DNA of 64,000 bases from Siderastrea siderea (GCA_964030785.1 CAXIQD010000012.1:33001-97000); one strand, 5' to 3'. Shown: positions 23,600 to 35,893, counted from the first letter of the stretch. Notes: a model not told the origin generated them from the sequence alone. Program-made: numbers and translations.

Positions 23600-25806
23600 A
23601 TGTGGCATCTCTGGATCAAGAGACAGAGAGGGATGAAGAAAGTGGTTGTCATTGCACTGTTTTTGCTTTTTCCTTCTCCATTCTGTGGTTAAGACTTATT
23701 GTTTATTGTTATGCATTAAAATTTCTTCATTAAACGATTACTTGTTTTTGAGAGGGAGAGATCCAAGCAGAAAAACAAAGAGGAATGGAGCCTAAAGTAA
23801 CAATGATATCAAGATAATTCGCTTCTTTACCATCTTTACTTGAAATTTTAGCCATTAATGAATCGACAAGTAAACTATCTGTGGGTGAGGTTTTCTATCT
23901 CAATCATGAAAATACATGACGATGTTGGATTTATACACAATAACATCTGCAGAAATTGGTCATACGACTGAACGATCTACCCCCTTCCAAAAATTAGTGA
24001 CAAAAATACAATTAGTAAGGGAAAAAATATTTCAGTTTGACACTCCGTTTTGCCATGTAACAACTAATGAAATTTTGCATATGAATTGTGTGTTTTCTTT
24101 GGTTTATGCTAAATCACATTGTTGAAATTACCAGAAAAAGGCTGGATTATTTTTTTCTTGCAAAACTAATATAATTTGATTAGACATGTGAATATCGGAA
24201 ATGAAACTATGATGCCCCAGAATGAATAGACTGTTGCTTGAAAGGGATTTTTCAGAAAGGAATTTTTCTAGATTAATGTTAGAAAACAAACGGATTATTT
24301 TCTTATAAGGTGATAGCTTGCATTGTTAAATAGGTCTAAAGTAACTACTATTCTATACTTATTACCTTAGTAGAACACATTTTTTCAGTTTTGATAATGA
24401 TAAGATAAAATCAAGCCTTTTGCTCAAACTTAACACCATTTTCTTCTTGTTTCCTTTGGTGTAAAACTGAACTTATGCGGGTACAAATCCACGTTTCTGT
24501 TACACTCTTCTTCCGACTTAAAACATTTCTCTGAAAAATGTTCACTGCAAAGGTATGAATGCATGGAAACTGGAGAGTTTTCCTCTTCATTTTGAGTAAC
24601 CATGCTCAAAGGAGTTTCCTATCATTTATTGGCAAAGAACGCCATGACAGTTTCGCGCATTTGAGCTTGTTACTTCGGTTAACCCATCCATCCCATCCAT
24701 AAGCTATACAATGCCTTGCCATTTTTCCCACGATAAAGTTAGGTCAGATGAACCCCCAGTTCCTTGAAAACAAAGAAAAGAGTCTAGAAGATCAAGAAAT
24801 GACACAGTCCTTCAATAAGGAATTTTGTTTGACCTAAAAGCCTTGCTTTCGTGCGCATTGAAACTAACACGCTGCAGTGTAGGCTTAGTTGTACTAACAG
24901 CTATTGTCATTGTTTTACTGCCCTGAACTAAAGCAGTTTTTCCATGATACATATCGTAGAGTTCCCAAAGTAGCGTCCCCCAGAAAGTAATGGCTCCCCT
25001 AAGGTAACATTAATTTTGAGTCCTTTCTCGTAATTCCTGAAAGTAGCCCCCCCCCCCCCCCGGGAGTAATGTCCACTTTCGGACTTTCTTTTTTTTGTCC
25101 TTTGTGACACACTACGTACTACCAATTGTCAGTGCCAAACAACAAACAAGCTTTATTGTTATTTCCTACTAACAATGGAAACGAAAGTAGCTCACTCTAA
25201 CATGAAAACTCTGTATACAGTGACTCGAACAAGAACATTTCTTTAGAAATCTCGACTTCAGTGATTTGAAAAGGAACTTGACATTTCAATTGAACTGATG
25301 AGAGTTTTTTTTTGCAATAAGCTACTGTAAATATCTAGTGTTCATTGTTCTGTTATAGGGTTACATTAATCATCATCACTTTTGTCATGGAACCACAAAT
25401 CCTCAATGTCAGTGGATTGACCGGTTGAATAACTGTTGCAGAAATTCCCTGTATGTGCAATGTCTTTGTGAAGAAAGAACAAGCAGCACTTAAGAAATCA
25501 TCGAAAGAGAAACTGTGTTCCCTTAACTGCAGGCAGATGGAACAGCTTATTGTTTTACTGTACATGAATGTCAAAGAATCGATGAAGAAGAGAGAATTCA
25601 CAGAGAATTTTTGTCATTATGCTTATTGTGTGGTTGTGTTCACCATTTTTCTTCAATTGCTGACGTGTTTTAGCTACCCGAAAGTAGTGGCCACCTGAAA
25701 GTTGCGGCCCCTTAGGCCTGCTAATTCCAAAAGAAAAAGGGCCGCTACTTCGGAACCCTAAGGTACCTGTACTGCAGCAAAGTTCCTTTGAGCGTGATGT
25801 CCTTAG
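23600..25806. other. Noncoding stretch with possible repeat ends
   Basis: No gene is supported. A C13-14 run lies near 25048-25061. Words such as CCCGAAAGTAGTGGCCACC and GCCGCTACTTCGGAACCC near 25.68-25.76 kb and CCCAAAGTAGCGTCCCCC near 24.97 kb recall the ends of another dispersed element, but I could not fix its limits. Confidence 0.35.
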
Positions 25807-26109
25807 GCCGCGGCTACACGAGCGATTTTTTGCTTGCGATGGTGATGCGATTTTTTTGGAAAATTGTCGCGTCACCAGCGCGCGGAGAAAATCGCATGTG
25901 TAGCCACCCTCGCACAGGTGATGCGACAGATGAAAAAATCGCAGAAAAAAATCGCGAGAAATTCAATGAGTTGATTTTTTGGCGACAAAATCACAGACTT
26001 CGTCAGAGGGTGGCTACACATGCGATTTTCACCGCGCACTGGCGATGCAACAATTAAAAAAAAAATCGCATCACCATCGCAAGCAAAAAATCGCTCGTGT
26101 AGCCGCGGC
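25807..26109. repeat. Palindromic MITE, TIRs of about 110 bp
   Basis: The ends GCCGCGGCTACACGAGCGAT and its reverse complement bound a 303-bp element whose arms pair for roughly 110 bp (GCTTGCGATGGTGATGCGAT on the left is mirrored near 26070). The centre also has TCGCAGAAAAAAATCGCGAG. The outer flanks are CTTAG and TTTAT, so the target duplication is unclear. Frames within it are artefacts of the palindrome. Confidence 0.75.
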
Positions 26110-26355
26110 TTTATCGAGAGATACTTTCAGCATAGGATTCAACTCCAGGAAATCTTAGCCTTTACTGTGCTCTCGCATGGAATTGTTTTAAGTTTACATC
26201 AACTTAAGAGAATGTTGGATTGCAGAGAATTCCAAAGACAAAACAACAACAGTGACATGCACGCACTGTTGAAAGCCTTTGAGACGAACTTGAACGAAAA
26301 TGGCAGTATCATTGGTTACCATGCAATGTGGCAAACACTACTATGCGACCATATT

Positions 26356-26720
26356 ATATAGATTTAGCCAAGCCTAAAAGCGGAGCTCCACACCTCTTCA
26401 TGCTTATTGGCCCGTAAAATGCAGCAAATTGTAGTTGTGCAGTTATTCGCCAAAACGTAAAAAACAACAAAGGAAATCATGCGGACAGCTGAGGAAACAT
26501 TAAGTTGACTTATTTTTCTTCAGAGGCGAGGCGACTTCAACCAACAGCTCTTGACGTAGCATTCTTTTGAGAACTTATTTCAAGAAGAGTACATGTACTT
26601 GGAAAACTACAATTGCTCTAATGAGCCCACTTAAATTCCAATGCATCCCTGTTTAGTTCTGTCAACCATGAAACATTTCTTGAAATCAATTTTACTAAAA
26701 TAAGTAATATTGCCCCCAGC
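26356..26720. repeat. Truncated copy of the AGCGGAGCTCC element
   Basis: It starts TATAGATTTAGCCAAGCCTA and runs through CGGAGCTCCACACC, TTGGCCCGTAAAATGCAG and CCATGAAACATTTCTTGAAAT, in parallel with 28381-28800. Matches fade after about 26720. Divergence between the two copies is noticeable, with many substitutions and small indels. Confidence 0.65.
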
Positions 26721-26950
26721 TCATCATTCTCAGAATCTACCTGGGTGACTACTTAAAGTGCTATTGGGATGTCTTCATTCACAAAAGCCAATCCAGTCCA
26801 ATCTGCAGCCGCCATTTTAATTTCTTTCGCAGGGCAAGCTTTTCTTTAACATATGACGGCACCATATTTAAAGAACCAATACGAAAATACTTGAGTAGCA
26901 AAGGGAAAAAATTGCCAAAATCGTCTATTTCGGGTTACAAAATGTAGTTT

Positions 26951-27124
26951 TCATAGCAAAATCGCAGCGCTAGCCAGCAGTTTGTCAACAAATCTGTGCC
27001 ATTTCCCCGCAGACTGAAAATAGCAGCGAGGTGACAATTCTACAGCTGTAGCTGTAGTTGGTCCCCTAGGGGTACCTTCTTGGTCATCTACAGTCACTTC
27101 ATTGTCGTCTTCTGCTGCTACAGG
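26951..27124 (-). CDS. Candidate terminal exon, unknown protein
   Basis: After an acceptor TTTGTTCTCAG the frame reads PVAAEDDNEVTVDDQEGTPR and ends KWHRFVDKLLASAAILL with a stop at 26951. The acidic opening and the good acceptor suggest a last exon. No upstream exon was joined and no family was recognised. Confidence 0.3.
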   Translation of the reverse strand, partial: PVAAEDDNEVTVDDQEGTPRGPTTATAVELSPRCYFQSAGKWHRFVDKLLASAAILL

Positions 27125-27136
27125 TCCTGAGAACAA

Positions 27137-28380
27137 ACGTCACTGACAACATCATTCTTAAGTTTACTTAAATAAAAAGGTGTTAAAGATGTACTTTTCA
27201 AACTGTTAAAACATCAAGATTAGAAAAAGTAATTGCCAACACACCTTTCTTTGACTGCAGAACATACAGGACAAACACCATGTTGATAACAAAATTTAAT
27301 ATAGGAAAGCCACTCACTTGTTTGACGCAGAATGCATGCACTTTTTGGTTGAAGGACTGGTGTCAAACAAAAGGGGAAGGTGGTGCTGATTAAAACATAT
27401 AGCCCATAATATATTTATCACCTAATCGTGTGGTGTAGCCCTAAGCTTTGTGTACCCTAGATAACACAGCCATTCATAATTGCTGTGGGAGTGATATTTT
27501 AGGACATTTAAGTCTCACTAAAAATAGGGAAGGTGGAGAAATAGCTGTGGTTAATTCCTCACATTAACTCTGGTACAGAAGAGATACTCACGTTCATTTA
27601 GTTTCTTGAGGAAATCTTTTTTAATAACCATAATCTTGATTTGTGTACAGCTGACAGCTGTGCTCCAGTGGCTGCATGGAACCAAATGCGGCTTGATGTA
27701 CAGCCAATTCCATGTCAAGCTATGCCTGTTGTTATGGTTAAGATTTCAAATGACAATGCAGCTTTTGTTTCTTTCGTTTTATACTACAATACCCGACTTT
27801 TCACTGCGGTGTTGTGAAATGACGTTGTGAAATGGAGTCCATTATAAATTACATTTCATCCGGCAAGACAAAACAAAAAAATAAAAACAAAAAAGATAGC
27901 TAAAGTGAAAGCACTGAAAAACCTCATACTTTATGCTCGCACAATCTCTTCATCGGCATTGTAAACAGAAAGCGTTTTAAAAAAATTGGTTACCGCGGAT
28001 TCTTTTTGTTTTTTTCCGTATAAAATGACTTTACACTGAAGGGACATCGACTGTATTAACAAAACCTCTCTTGGAACCTTATAACCACACAGGTCCTGCA
28101 GTTTGGCTTATTTAGTAAAGCTAAGCCAACACGCCTCAAAAGTAAACTATAAAATTTTTGAAACAAAAAAAATTTAAAGCGGATTTGTGAATCGGAAAGC
28201 AAAAGACATTCAAATACAACTCAACAAAATTAAAAACTCTACATAAAGTCTCTAGTCAGGAATTGGGGGAAGTGGTATGAGAAGTTGTCTTGGTGGTATA
28301 GTTGCCGGCTCCCTTATCAAATTCCTGTTTCCTTGCTTTCCTCTGATCCTGAGCCAACAGGAAAAATATAAACACTAATA
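27137..28380. other. Noncoding stretch
   Basis: No gene, RNA or clear repeat was recognised in this AT-rich interval. Confidence 0.35.
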
Positions 28381-30320
28381 TATAGATTTAGCCGAGCCTA
28401 AAAGCGGAGCTCCACGTCTCTCTTTCATGCTAATTGGCCCGTAAAATACAGTAAATTTTAGTTGTGCAGTTATTCCCCAAGAGGTGAAAAACAGCAAAGG
28501 AAAACATGCGGACCGCTGAGGAAACTGTGAGCTGGCTTATTTTTCATCAAAGAGAAGACTTCAGTACGACTTTCACTGACAGCTCGTCTTGTAGCATTCT
28601 TTCGAAAGCTAGCTTATAGAGTTCAAGAAGAGTACCTATAAAACTACAATTGCTAAAGAAAACCCACTTAAAGACTTTTCCATGCAAATACACATTTCTC
28701 ACTGATTCCAATGCATCCCTCTGGCTGCTTAGTTCTGTTAACCATGAAACATTTCTCGAAATCTATCTTGCTAAAATAAACAATATTTTCCCGCCATCAA
28801 ACCGTTTACTGGCAAAAATTCTCCAAAAAATGTTTTCGGAAACTTTCAAGCACATGTATAATTATCAAGAGAAAATGGCACAAGTTTTTCAACCGCAAAG
28901 TATTAATCGGGCGCTTTCAAGAATACACCCTGAACTATTAAATTTTAGGAAGGTCTTACAGTCTCATTTTAGACAAAATACATGTAGACTTAAACCGAGA
29001 AATGCTTTGCTTATAGTTAGTTAAATAAAGATTTCATTTCGATCTGTAACTAAACACACACTGAAATGGCTTAGTGGTTTAACAAAAAACAAAACGATCA
29101 CAAAAACATGCCACACTGAACTCACTCACTGAAACGGTGAGTCTAAGTTTAGTCGCTAAATTGGGACAGAAATGTCATTCACTTCATATGGAGAAGCTAA
29201 AAAATATAACAATATAAGGAAGATAAAATATTCTACAACTGAACAAAAAACATAAGGAGCTTTACACTAAGACTATAAACTTAAAAATGACAACAGAGCG
29301 ACTCTTCAGGTGTTGAATACTAAATAAATACGATAAATACGAATTAGTCAAAACAACCCAATACGCGTCGCCGAAGAAAAACAACCTACATTGAAAAAAC
29401 AACACAGATTCAGTCTAGAACTAGTCACGATTTCCACTTTTCGAATAAAATAAAGTAGAATTCCTCTAAGAAAAATATTGAAAATTACGCACTAAAGTTC
29501 AAAAGGAAATTGAGCTTAATTAAGCTTAAGTTAACTGAAGCCTAAATATCAGCCTGGGGATTGCTCACTAATGAAAATTCCTTTAATGCATAAACACAGA
29601 AAAAGGACAAGAAACCTTCAAAAACATGAAATGACATTCACATACGAAGCATTCGTTTGCCTAGGAAAGCAAACTGCATTCAATTTTCCCCTCGAGTGAA
29701 GTTACTCGCAAGCCGGCAAACGGGAACTACGAGCTATTTTTAAACAAGTTTTTAAAACATTTCAAGAAAATTACCGTAATTTACTAAATATGTAAAGTCG
29801 CTCAATTAAACAATTTTTACAGTGTAAATCCACGCTCAAATCTGTAATTTACTTTACCACTGAACTGAAAGAAGGCCTTGAAAATCTAAACAAAAGTCGC
29901 CGGGTTCTTTCCAGATCTCCTTACCTTTGAAAAAAACAAGTATGTCCGCGAACAAGGATTGCTTGCCTTCAAGCTCTCCAGTATCTTCTATATGCGCCAT
30001 CGAGATTATAGCAATCCTCTTCCTTTTCGTGATGAACTGCTACAAGTCTTCATTCCAAGAATGTATTACAATTATCGTATTGAAAGACGACCGTACGACG
30101 AACCAGCCGCCATGTTGTTTACTTCAGCTACAAGAAAAAGTGTCATTCCACCTCCCCCGGTCAGGCTGTCTTGGGACTCCCGTCACCCTCCCCCAGAGTC
30201 TGTACGGACGGACGGACGGGCGGATGTACACTGACGTCAGAACCAAAATTTTTCGGATCAACGGGTTACCAATTTTCTTACCCATGGTGCTCCGCGAGCT
30301 CCGCTATAAAGGGCCTAAAA
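28381..30320. mobile_element. Non-autonomous element with AGCGGAGCTC inverted ends
   Basis: The left end (TATAGATTTAGCCGAGCCTAAAAGCGGAGCTCC) and the right end (GGTGCTCCGCGAGCTCCGCTATAAAGGGCC) contain inverted GCGGAGCTC words. A partial second copy lies at 26356-26720. The interior of about 1.9 kb has no transposase; the frame at 28650-29024 carries no motif. A CGGA repeat (GGACGGACGGACGG) precedes the right end. The right end is part of the 388-bp tandem duplication at 30196-30970. Confidence 0.5.
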
Positions 30321-30970
30321 AAAAAAACTAACCAAGGCGGAAAAAAAAAAGATGCAAAGAAAAAACAAATTTAGGCACAAATTTTGCAGTCAGCGTCCCC
30401 GATTATGGAAAAGTTAATACACGAGTGTGCAGGAATATGCACGTTGCGCGATGCAAAAGCCTAACTGAAAAATGTGCACGTAAAGCGTGCACAAGAAACG
30501 AACAAAACAAAGTGCGTGTACGTGGAATGATTATGGTCCTGGGTGAAAACATGATGGAATATGGCAAAGGTGACATCTGAAGGGAGTCTGTACGGAAGGA
30601 CGGACGGACGGACGTACACTGACCTCAGAACCAAAGTTTTTCAGATCAATGGGTTACCAAATTTTCTTACCCATGGTGCTCCGCGAGCTCCGCTATAAAG
30701 GGCAAAAAAAACCTAACCAAGGCGGAAAAAAAAAGATGCAAAGAAAAAACAAATTTAGGCACAAATTTTGCAGTCAGTGTCCCCGATTATGGAAAAGTTA
30801 ATACACGAGTGTGCAGGAATATGCACGTTGCGCGATGCAAAAGCCTAACTGAAAAATGTGCACGTAAAGCGTGCACAAGAAACGAACAAAACAAAGTGCG
30901 TGTACGTGGAATGATTATGGTCCTGGTGAAAACATGATGGAATATGGCAAAGGTGACATCTGAAGGGAGG
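30196..30970. repeat. 388-bp tandem duplication
   Basis: Copy 1 begins GAGTCTGTACGGACGGACGG at 30196 and copy 2 begins GAGTCTGTACGGAAGG at 30584, a period of 388 bp. Both contain CCCATGGTGCTCCGCGAGC, CCCCGATTATGGAAAAG and GCGTGCACAAGAAACG. They differ by a few substitutions and small indels, mostly in A-runs and at GTCAG(C/T)GTCCCC. Confidence 0.85.
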
Positions 30971-31794
30971 TTGCTCCGGCTGTTGAGTATGAGGCTGATG
31001 TTGGAAAGGCTGATGTTTATGAAGCTGAAGTTGAAGATGCGGGTGTTGAAGACAGTACTGCGGCTTGGCGATGGAGGCTTGATGCAGAGTGATGGATACC
31101 ATGGAAATTGGCTGCAACTTAGATGTTTTGGCCAGGGCAGACTGATGCGCTTGAAATGGTGGATGCAGTCAAAAGAAACATTGAGGCAAAGAGAAAGACA
31201 AGGGAATAATAATGGAAATTTGTTGTAAAGGGTGCAAAGCAGTAGATGTGCAAGCCAATTAAAAAGACAAGTAAAGCGTGGGTAATTGAGGCTAATGAGG
31301 GTGCAAAATGATTAGTAACGCTTTTGGCCATGTAGTCTTGTTCATCGTTCCCAAAGGTTGTCCTGTATACAGTCCTATTTCTTGGAGCGCCAAATTTAAA
31401 GGCACTTTAAGGATATCACTAATGAACATAGCTTAATGAAGATAGCATGATAACGCGCCAATTTTAAAGACGCTTTTGGATATTACTGTGATTTAACAAG
31501 CGGCAGAATGATACAATTTTTGGAAAGCAGCTGCAGTTGCATGACTCTCAAGCTTTGATCAACGTTCAGACTTACCTTATTGGCATGGGTTTCGCAGGTG
31601 TACTGTCCAGAGCCCGCTCTTCTTGTCACAAATTTCCCCACCCCTCTCCCACTAGATCTTTCCAGGGTCAAGCAAACATTTCCACACCTGACTCCCCAAA
31701 GGCTGGGTTTGTAACACTTCGCACTTCCGAAGATTTTTGAATTTTCGCAGTTGGTAATCTGGCTACGTGTCAGTAATTCCTAACCTTTGTTTTA
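30971..31794. other. Mostly noncoding, weak exon-like pieces
   Basis: Plus-strand GCTGATGTT/GAAGCTGAAGTT words at 30975-31080 give a short acidic frame (VEYEADVGKADVYEAEVEDA) that ends at once. On the minus strand, RSSGRGVGKFVTRRAGSGQY stops at a good donor (AAGGTAAGT) at 31576-31571. Neither was joined into a gene. Confidence 0.25.
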
Positions 31795-31949
31795 TGAACA
31801 ATAGAGCCTCTTTCCCTCAAGTAATAAAAATAGTCATTTAAGGAGCGAAAATTTGACTTATTGTCTTCTGTCACACCATTGATGCTTGTTTTGTGGTCTT
31901 TGCAAAAGTCCAGAAACATCTTGGGGTGAACAGCCAAAGTTTCTCCACA
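31795..31949 (-). CDS. Candidate internal exon, unknown protein
   Basis: A 155-nt exon lies between acceptor CACACTGTCAG and donor AAGGTTAGG and encodes CGETLAVHPKMFLDFCKDHK and SLNDYFYYLRERGSIVHKTK. The composition is protein-like. The family is not recognised, and it may belong with the minus-strand exons further right. Confidence 0.35.
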
Positions 31950-32399
31950 CTGACAGTGTGAGTGTAAATTTATCAAAAACGGTTAAGATCTTCAGAAGAA
32001 TGAGAAAAAACAATACATCAATTTTAGACCAAATTATTATTATTTTCAGTCCGCCATAATTGGGCAAAGTTTGCACAATAACATGGTCTATATAAGTTAT
32101 TTTAAGTTCCACCATTTATTTGATTTCAAAAATGTTCTGTTCAACATAATATTATTCTAAAGCTGATTACTTTTTTGTGTACGTTTTTTTTTATTCCTAA
32201 TATATTGATAATTAATTTCTGGTTAATATATATACTTTATATATGTATGATGTTACATGTCACATGTTACAAATATGATTCATTGCTTTCATTGCAGGCT
32301 ACCTGCCTTTTATTAATCGACAAGAATACATTACCTAACATCAAGCTGCTGAGAAAGTAGTTGTTAGTAAAATGTTGCTAATAAAGTATGCGTTACGCT

Positions 32400-33080
32400 A
32401 CAACATATTGTAATGCATTTTGTTTTTGTAACACAACAAGGTGACATGCATGAATTTCCCCTGACACTACAGTGCGCTGCAATAGGAATACACCTTTGGC
32501 TGGCCCCTACCATGCTTATGCCCATCACACAGTTTCTCTTTACATCTTTAGAGAAAACTGGCATGTGTGCTGTGTCAAACTCTCCTGGTACAACTGGCCT
32601 GATAGCAGGATACTTACGGGGTCCATCCTGGAAAAATCTCAAATGCCTCGTATAATCTCCTCCCTGAAATGAGCCAATGAATAACCTGATGTCCTGAGGT
32701 GTGCTTGTACGTCTGGAAACTCGGCCTGGTGTTCTTTGAAAAGAAAACTTTCCAGAGCAGCAAAATCAATAAGGTGGAAGAACGAAGTCTTCCACCATCT
32801 CATACACTTATGCAACACGTTGTTGGTGACCAAAATCTGATCAGAATGGTCAACCACATTCATGTACTGGTTATATGAGGCAATGGCATGGGGTTGGCTG
32901 CACTTCTCTTATATCCACCTGAACACGGTCATTAGCATTTTCAATTGTTGTTAACACTGAAGCTACAATTTTGTCTAACCACCTTAATGCTAAGAAGGGT
33001 GGATCCCTTTCGTGCTGATAGGCGACAAGAAAGCCAATTAAGCGAAGTCTGTTTTTTTCTGAAAGAACAGTTATTTCCAA
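32400..33080 (-). pseudogene. piggyBac-like transposase, C-terminal remnant
   Basis: The pieces read LALRWLDKIVASVLTT, then after a frame change near 32890 YNQYMNVVDHSDQIL, KCMRWWKTSFFHLIDFAALE and SFLFKEHQ. The YN.YM..VD..DQ box is the third catalytic-Asp region of piggyBac-type DDE transposases, with the usual WWK..FF downstream. A Cys-rich tail below 32560 is broken by another frame change. The first two catalytic aspartates are not visible, so this is a decayed or internally deleted copy. Confidence 0.55.
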
Positions 33081-33759
33081 TCATAGTGGAACCACGACCC
33101 GATCAGCAGCATGATCACGAGCATGACCCCAATCAGCAGCACAACCATGGCCATGAACAGCTGGGCCAGTAGTTCTTGCAGTTCCATGAACAGGAGGTCT
33201 GCCACCACAATCATGAGCAGTACGGCCATAAAACGTTGTAGGGTTATGGGGGACTACAGGGGCAGCAGGAACTAAAGGGACTGGGAGAACTTTGGGGACA
33301 ACATCGCCATCATCAGCTTCAATCATCTCTTTCTTGCCACAAGGAAAACATAATTGCATTGTTTGATTTACAGATGTCAACAAACATGTCTAAAATAATA
33401 TTTCTATGTATAAAAAAATGTAAAGACAAAAAAGTACCAAATACTAAATACCAAAAGTATGCAAAACATATTGTGTGAAATATAAATTCATTTGTAGAGC
33501 ATCAGAGTCTTTCCACAGTAAATCAAAGTGGAGAAATGTAATCTGATCTGACGCACCCGAATTTTATGTTTATGCGTCCTGAAGATTGTAATTGTTTGTT
33601 TTTTTCCTCTGTCATTCCCAGAACCTTTTTCATCCAGATATATTTTTCCCCCCATACTCAAATATAATCCCACACATCTATTTGAGGCAATGAAGCAGGT
33701 TTTTGAACGTGCGTGGTTCGCCGTGTCATATATGCGATAATATTTACTCTACTCTTACC

Positions 33760-33916
33760 TCATTTCCTTACTTTCACATGTGAGTTGATGAACGGCAATA
33801 CTCTCCTCATCTCTGGACATCCCTTCATTTTCACTGTCTGGCTCGTAAATCAATTCTTGAACCCTCGCATCATCATCATCAGTAATGAATCTTGACCGCT
33901 TCGCTGAAGACGCCAT
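33760..33916 (-). CDS. Acidic N-terminal exon, possibly of the piggyBac-like gene
   Basis: It opens at ATG (MASSAKRSRF) and runs through ITDDDDARVQELIYEPDSEN to a likely donor near 33760. piggyBac-type transposases often start with an acidic region, and the exon lies upstream of the transposase remnant on the same strand. The link is inferred. Confidence 0.35.
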
Positions 33917-33979
33917 ACTCAGAGACTTTAACATGTGACAAACAACTTTTTGAAAGGTGGGGTCATTAGGCCACATTAA

Positions 33980-35254
33980 ATCATCCTACCTCAAACTTGC
34001 TGGGAGACTGGAGAATTGTACTGGCAAGACAAGGTTTTGTTTGCTTAATTAATGAAATTTCGACTCACACGGTGGCCTGTTGCTAGGCATTTTCCTCCCA
34101 TAGCGTCCTTTTGGTCACATAATCACACGGCCCACCGATGGCGTCGCTTATTTGTGCTGAGAGGGATGCTGTTTTTAAAATTCGTTCTTTAGTGGTTACG
34201 ACATCTAATATGAATATATTTGCATATCGTATGCCAACCATCCAGTTACGGATCCTTAATAGTTCCGATTGCATATGCTTCTGCTGGGCGCGGAAAATGG
34301 CATCTTTTTGAGGCCCATTCTGAGACAAATGCCTGGTTTAAACGTCACTAAGGAATGGGAAAACCACCTTTTCTGGGGGGTAGGGACAGTCTTCCCATAC
34401 TGGCACTTCTTTTTTATTTCGGGTCCCCCCATAGAATTGTTTGTGAGAGTGGAAAACTTCCCCGGCATGTTATTTTATTGTGGGCCGTGAAGGAAATTGC
34501 TAAAATCTCATTATTTCCTTATTGTAGGCTCCCTACTGTGAAATAAAAAAGCTTTATCGATGTCTGTTGCATTCACTTTTTCTGACTTTGAAAGCAGAAA
34601 GCTCCAAATTTGTTCCTTTTAAACTCCGAGTTTATCAGGTACTCGAAGCTTCTTGTCAGCCGCCATATTGGATTCTTCACAGATCGCTGCTTTTCATCCA
34701 GTACAGCAGTGAAAGGACCTTTTATTCGCGCACTGTCGTATGCACAGCAATCTTTCTGGTGATGAAGGGGATGAGAGGTATGGAAAGTAATTTTAAGCAT
34801 GGCTTTGACTGAATATGTGTCTTTACTTGGCGGCCATCTTGGATTTTCAGAGGGACTCAAAAACCAAAACTAATTTCTTTCTTGTTTTAGCCGAAGACAT
34901 TCACGTGGAAAAAGCCAAAAGTGCAGTAAGCCTAATGCTCACCCAGGACGTTGTGATTCGAAGAGAGCTTTTCATGAGTTTTGGAAAAATTCAACTTCAC
35001 ATATAGCTTTGAAAAGGAAGGGACAATTAAATGAAGAAAACAAGAAAATAGGCTCGCCTGGATGAAGTTGGTAAATATCACAGAGTACATGGCTTTATAA
35101 GTCTCTCCTTTCAAATACTAATATCAGGACTGATTAAATGATTAAAATTCATTTCACCTTTTAGTACTAAAACTGCCTAAATCTGTTTATACTGGCCAAT
35201 TTATGTTTATTCGTGTAATTGACATCTGAAATATTTTTGACTTTTATGTTACAG
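33980..35254. other. Noncoding or unresolved stretch
   Basis: Several overlapping frames on both strands (34083-34328, 34256-34546, 34567-35006) have no recognisable domain. A possible plus-strand exon starts after TTGTTTTAG at about 34891 (EDIHVEKAKSAVSLMLTQDV), but it has no clear continuation. Confidence 0.3.
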
Positions 35255-35272
35255 AAAAACAACTACAAACCT

Positions 35273-35893
35273 AAAAATGTTCGGTGTGTAGCCAGGCATG
35301 TTAAAAACTGGCAAAAAAGAATTAAAAAAGTTGACACTGGCTAAAAATAGTTATGGACGTTTCGGCCACTACTGTTGCCTTCCTCAGCAAAGATAAAAAT
35401 GCAAATGTCTAACGGCGTCCTACTTAGAATATGTAACCGATGTGTGATAAAAAAAAAATCACACCTTGAAGGAACCTTGGATAAAAACTCTTTGTTGGCC
35501 AAACACCATATGCTTAACGGTCATCAAATAGATTTGGAGAGCGTTGAAATTGTCGACAGGTCATTGGTGTGGCGACAAAGACTAATTCTTGAAGCTTGGC
35601 ATTCCGTGCGAAATAGGAACACTATAAACAAACACATAGCGCTACCAAACGTATACAATAACATTAAGAATTTTTAGAGTCATTAAAAATACTCTAGAGA
35701 CTATTGTTGCACTCAGAAAGTTCCTTCGAGGTGTGATTTTTTTTTTAATCACACATCGGTTACATATTCTAAGTAGGACGCCGTTAGACATTTGCATTTT
35801 TATCTTTGCTGAGGAAGGCAACAGTAGTGGCCGAAACGTCCATAACTATTTTTAGCCAGTGTCAACTTTTTTAATTCTTTTTTACCAGTTTTT
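35273..35893 (+). mobile_element. Penelope-like element remnant with inverted terminal arms
   Basis: The insert is flanked by 12-bp direct repeats AACTACAAACCT (35261-35272 and 35894-35905). Arms of about 175 bp (35301-35474 and 35720-35895) are inverted copies of each other. The centre (about 35475-35677) encodes HHMLNGHQIDLESVEIVDRS, WRQRLILEAWHS and INKHIALPNVYNNI, which match the C-terminal GIY-YIG endonuclease end of Penelope-like retroelements. These elements are known to carry terminal repeats in either orientation and to truncate at the 5' end on insertion. The RT domain is missing. Confidence 0.65.

Noticed and set aside
23237..23652. Two minus-strand frames with repeated SDPIRSGF-like residues
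   Set aside because: They are translations of the GGATC/GGATTG short tandem repeat.
25555..26361. Frames with SPSQAKN and RSCSRG words on both strands
   Set aside because: They fall within or across the palindromic MITE and reflect its inverted repeats.
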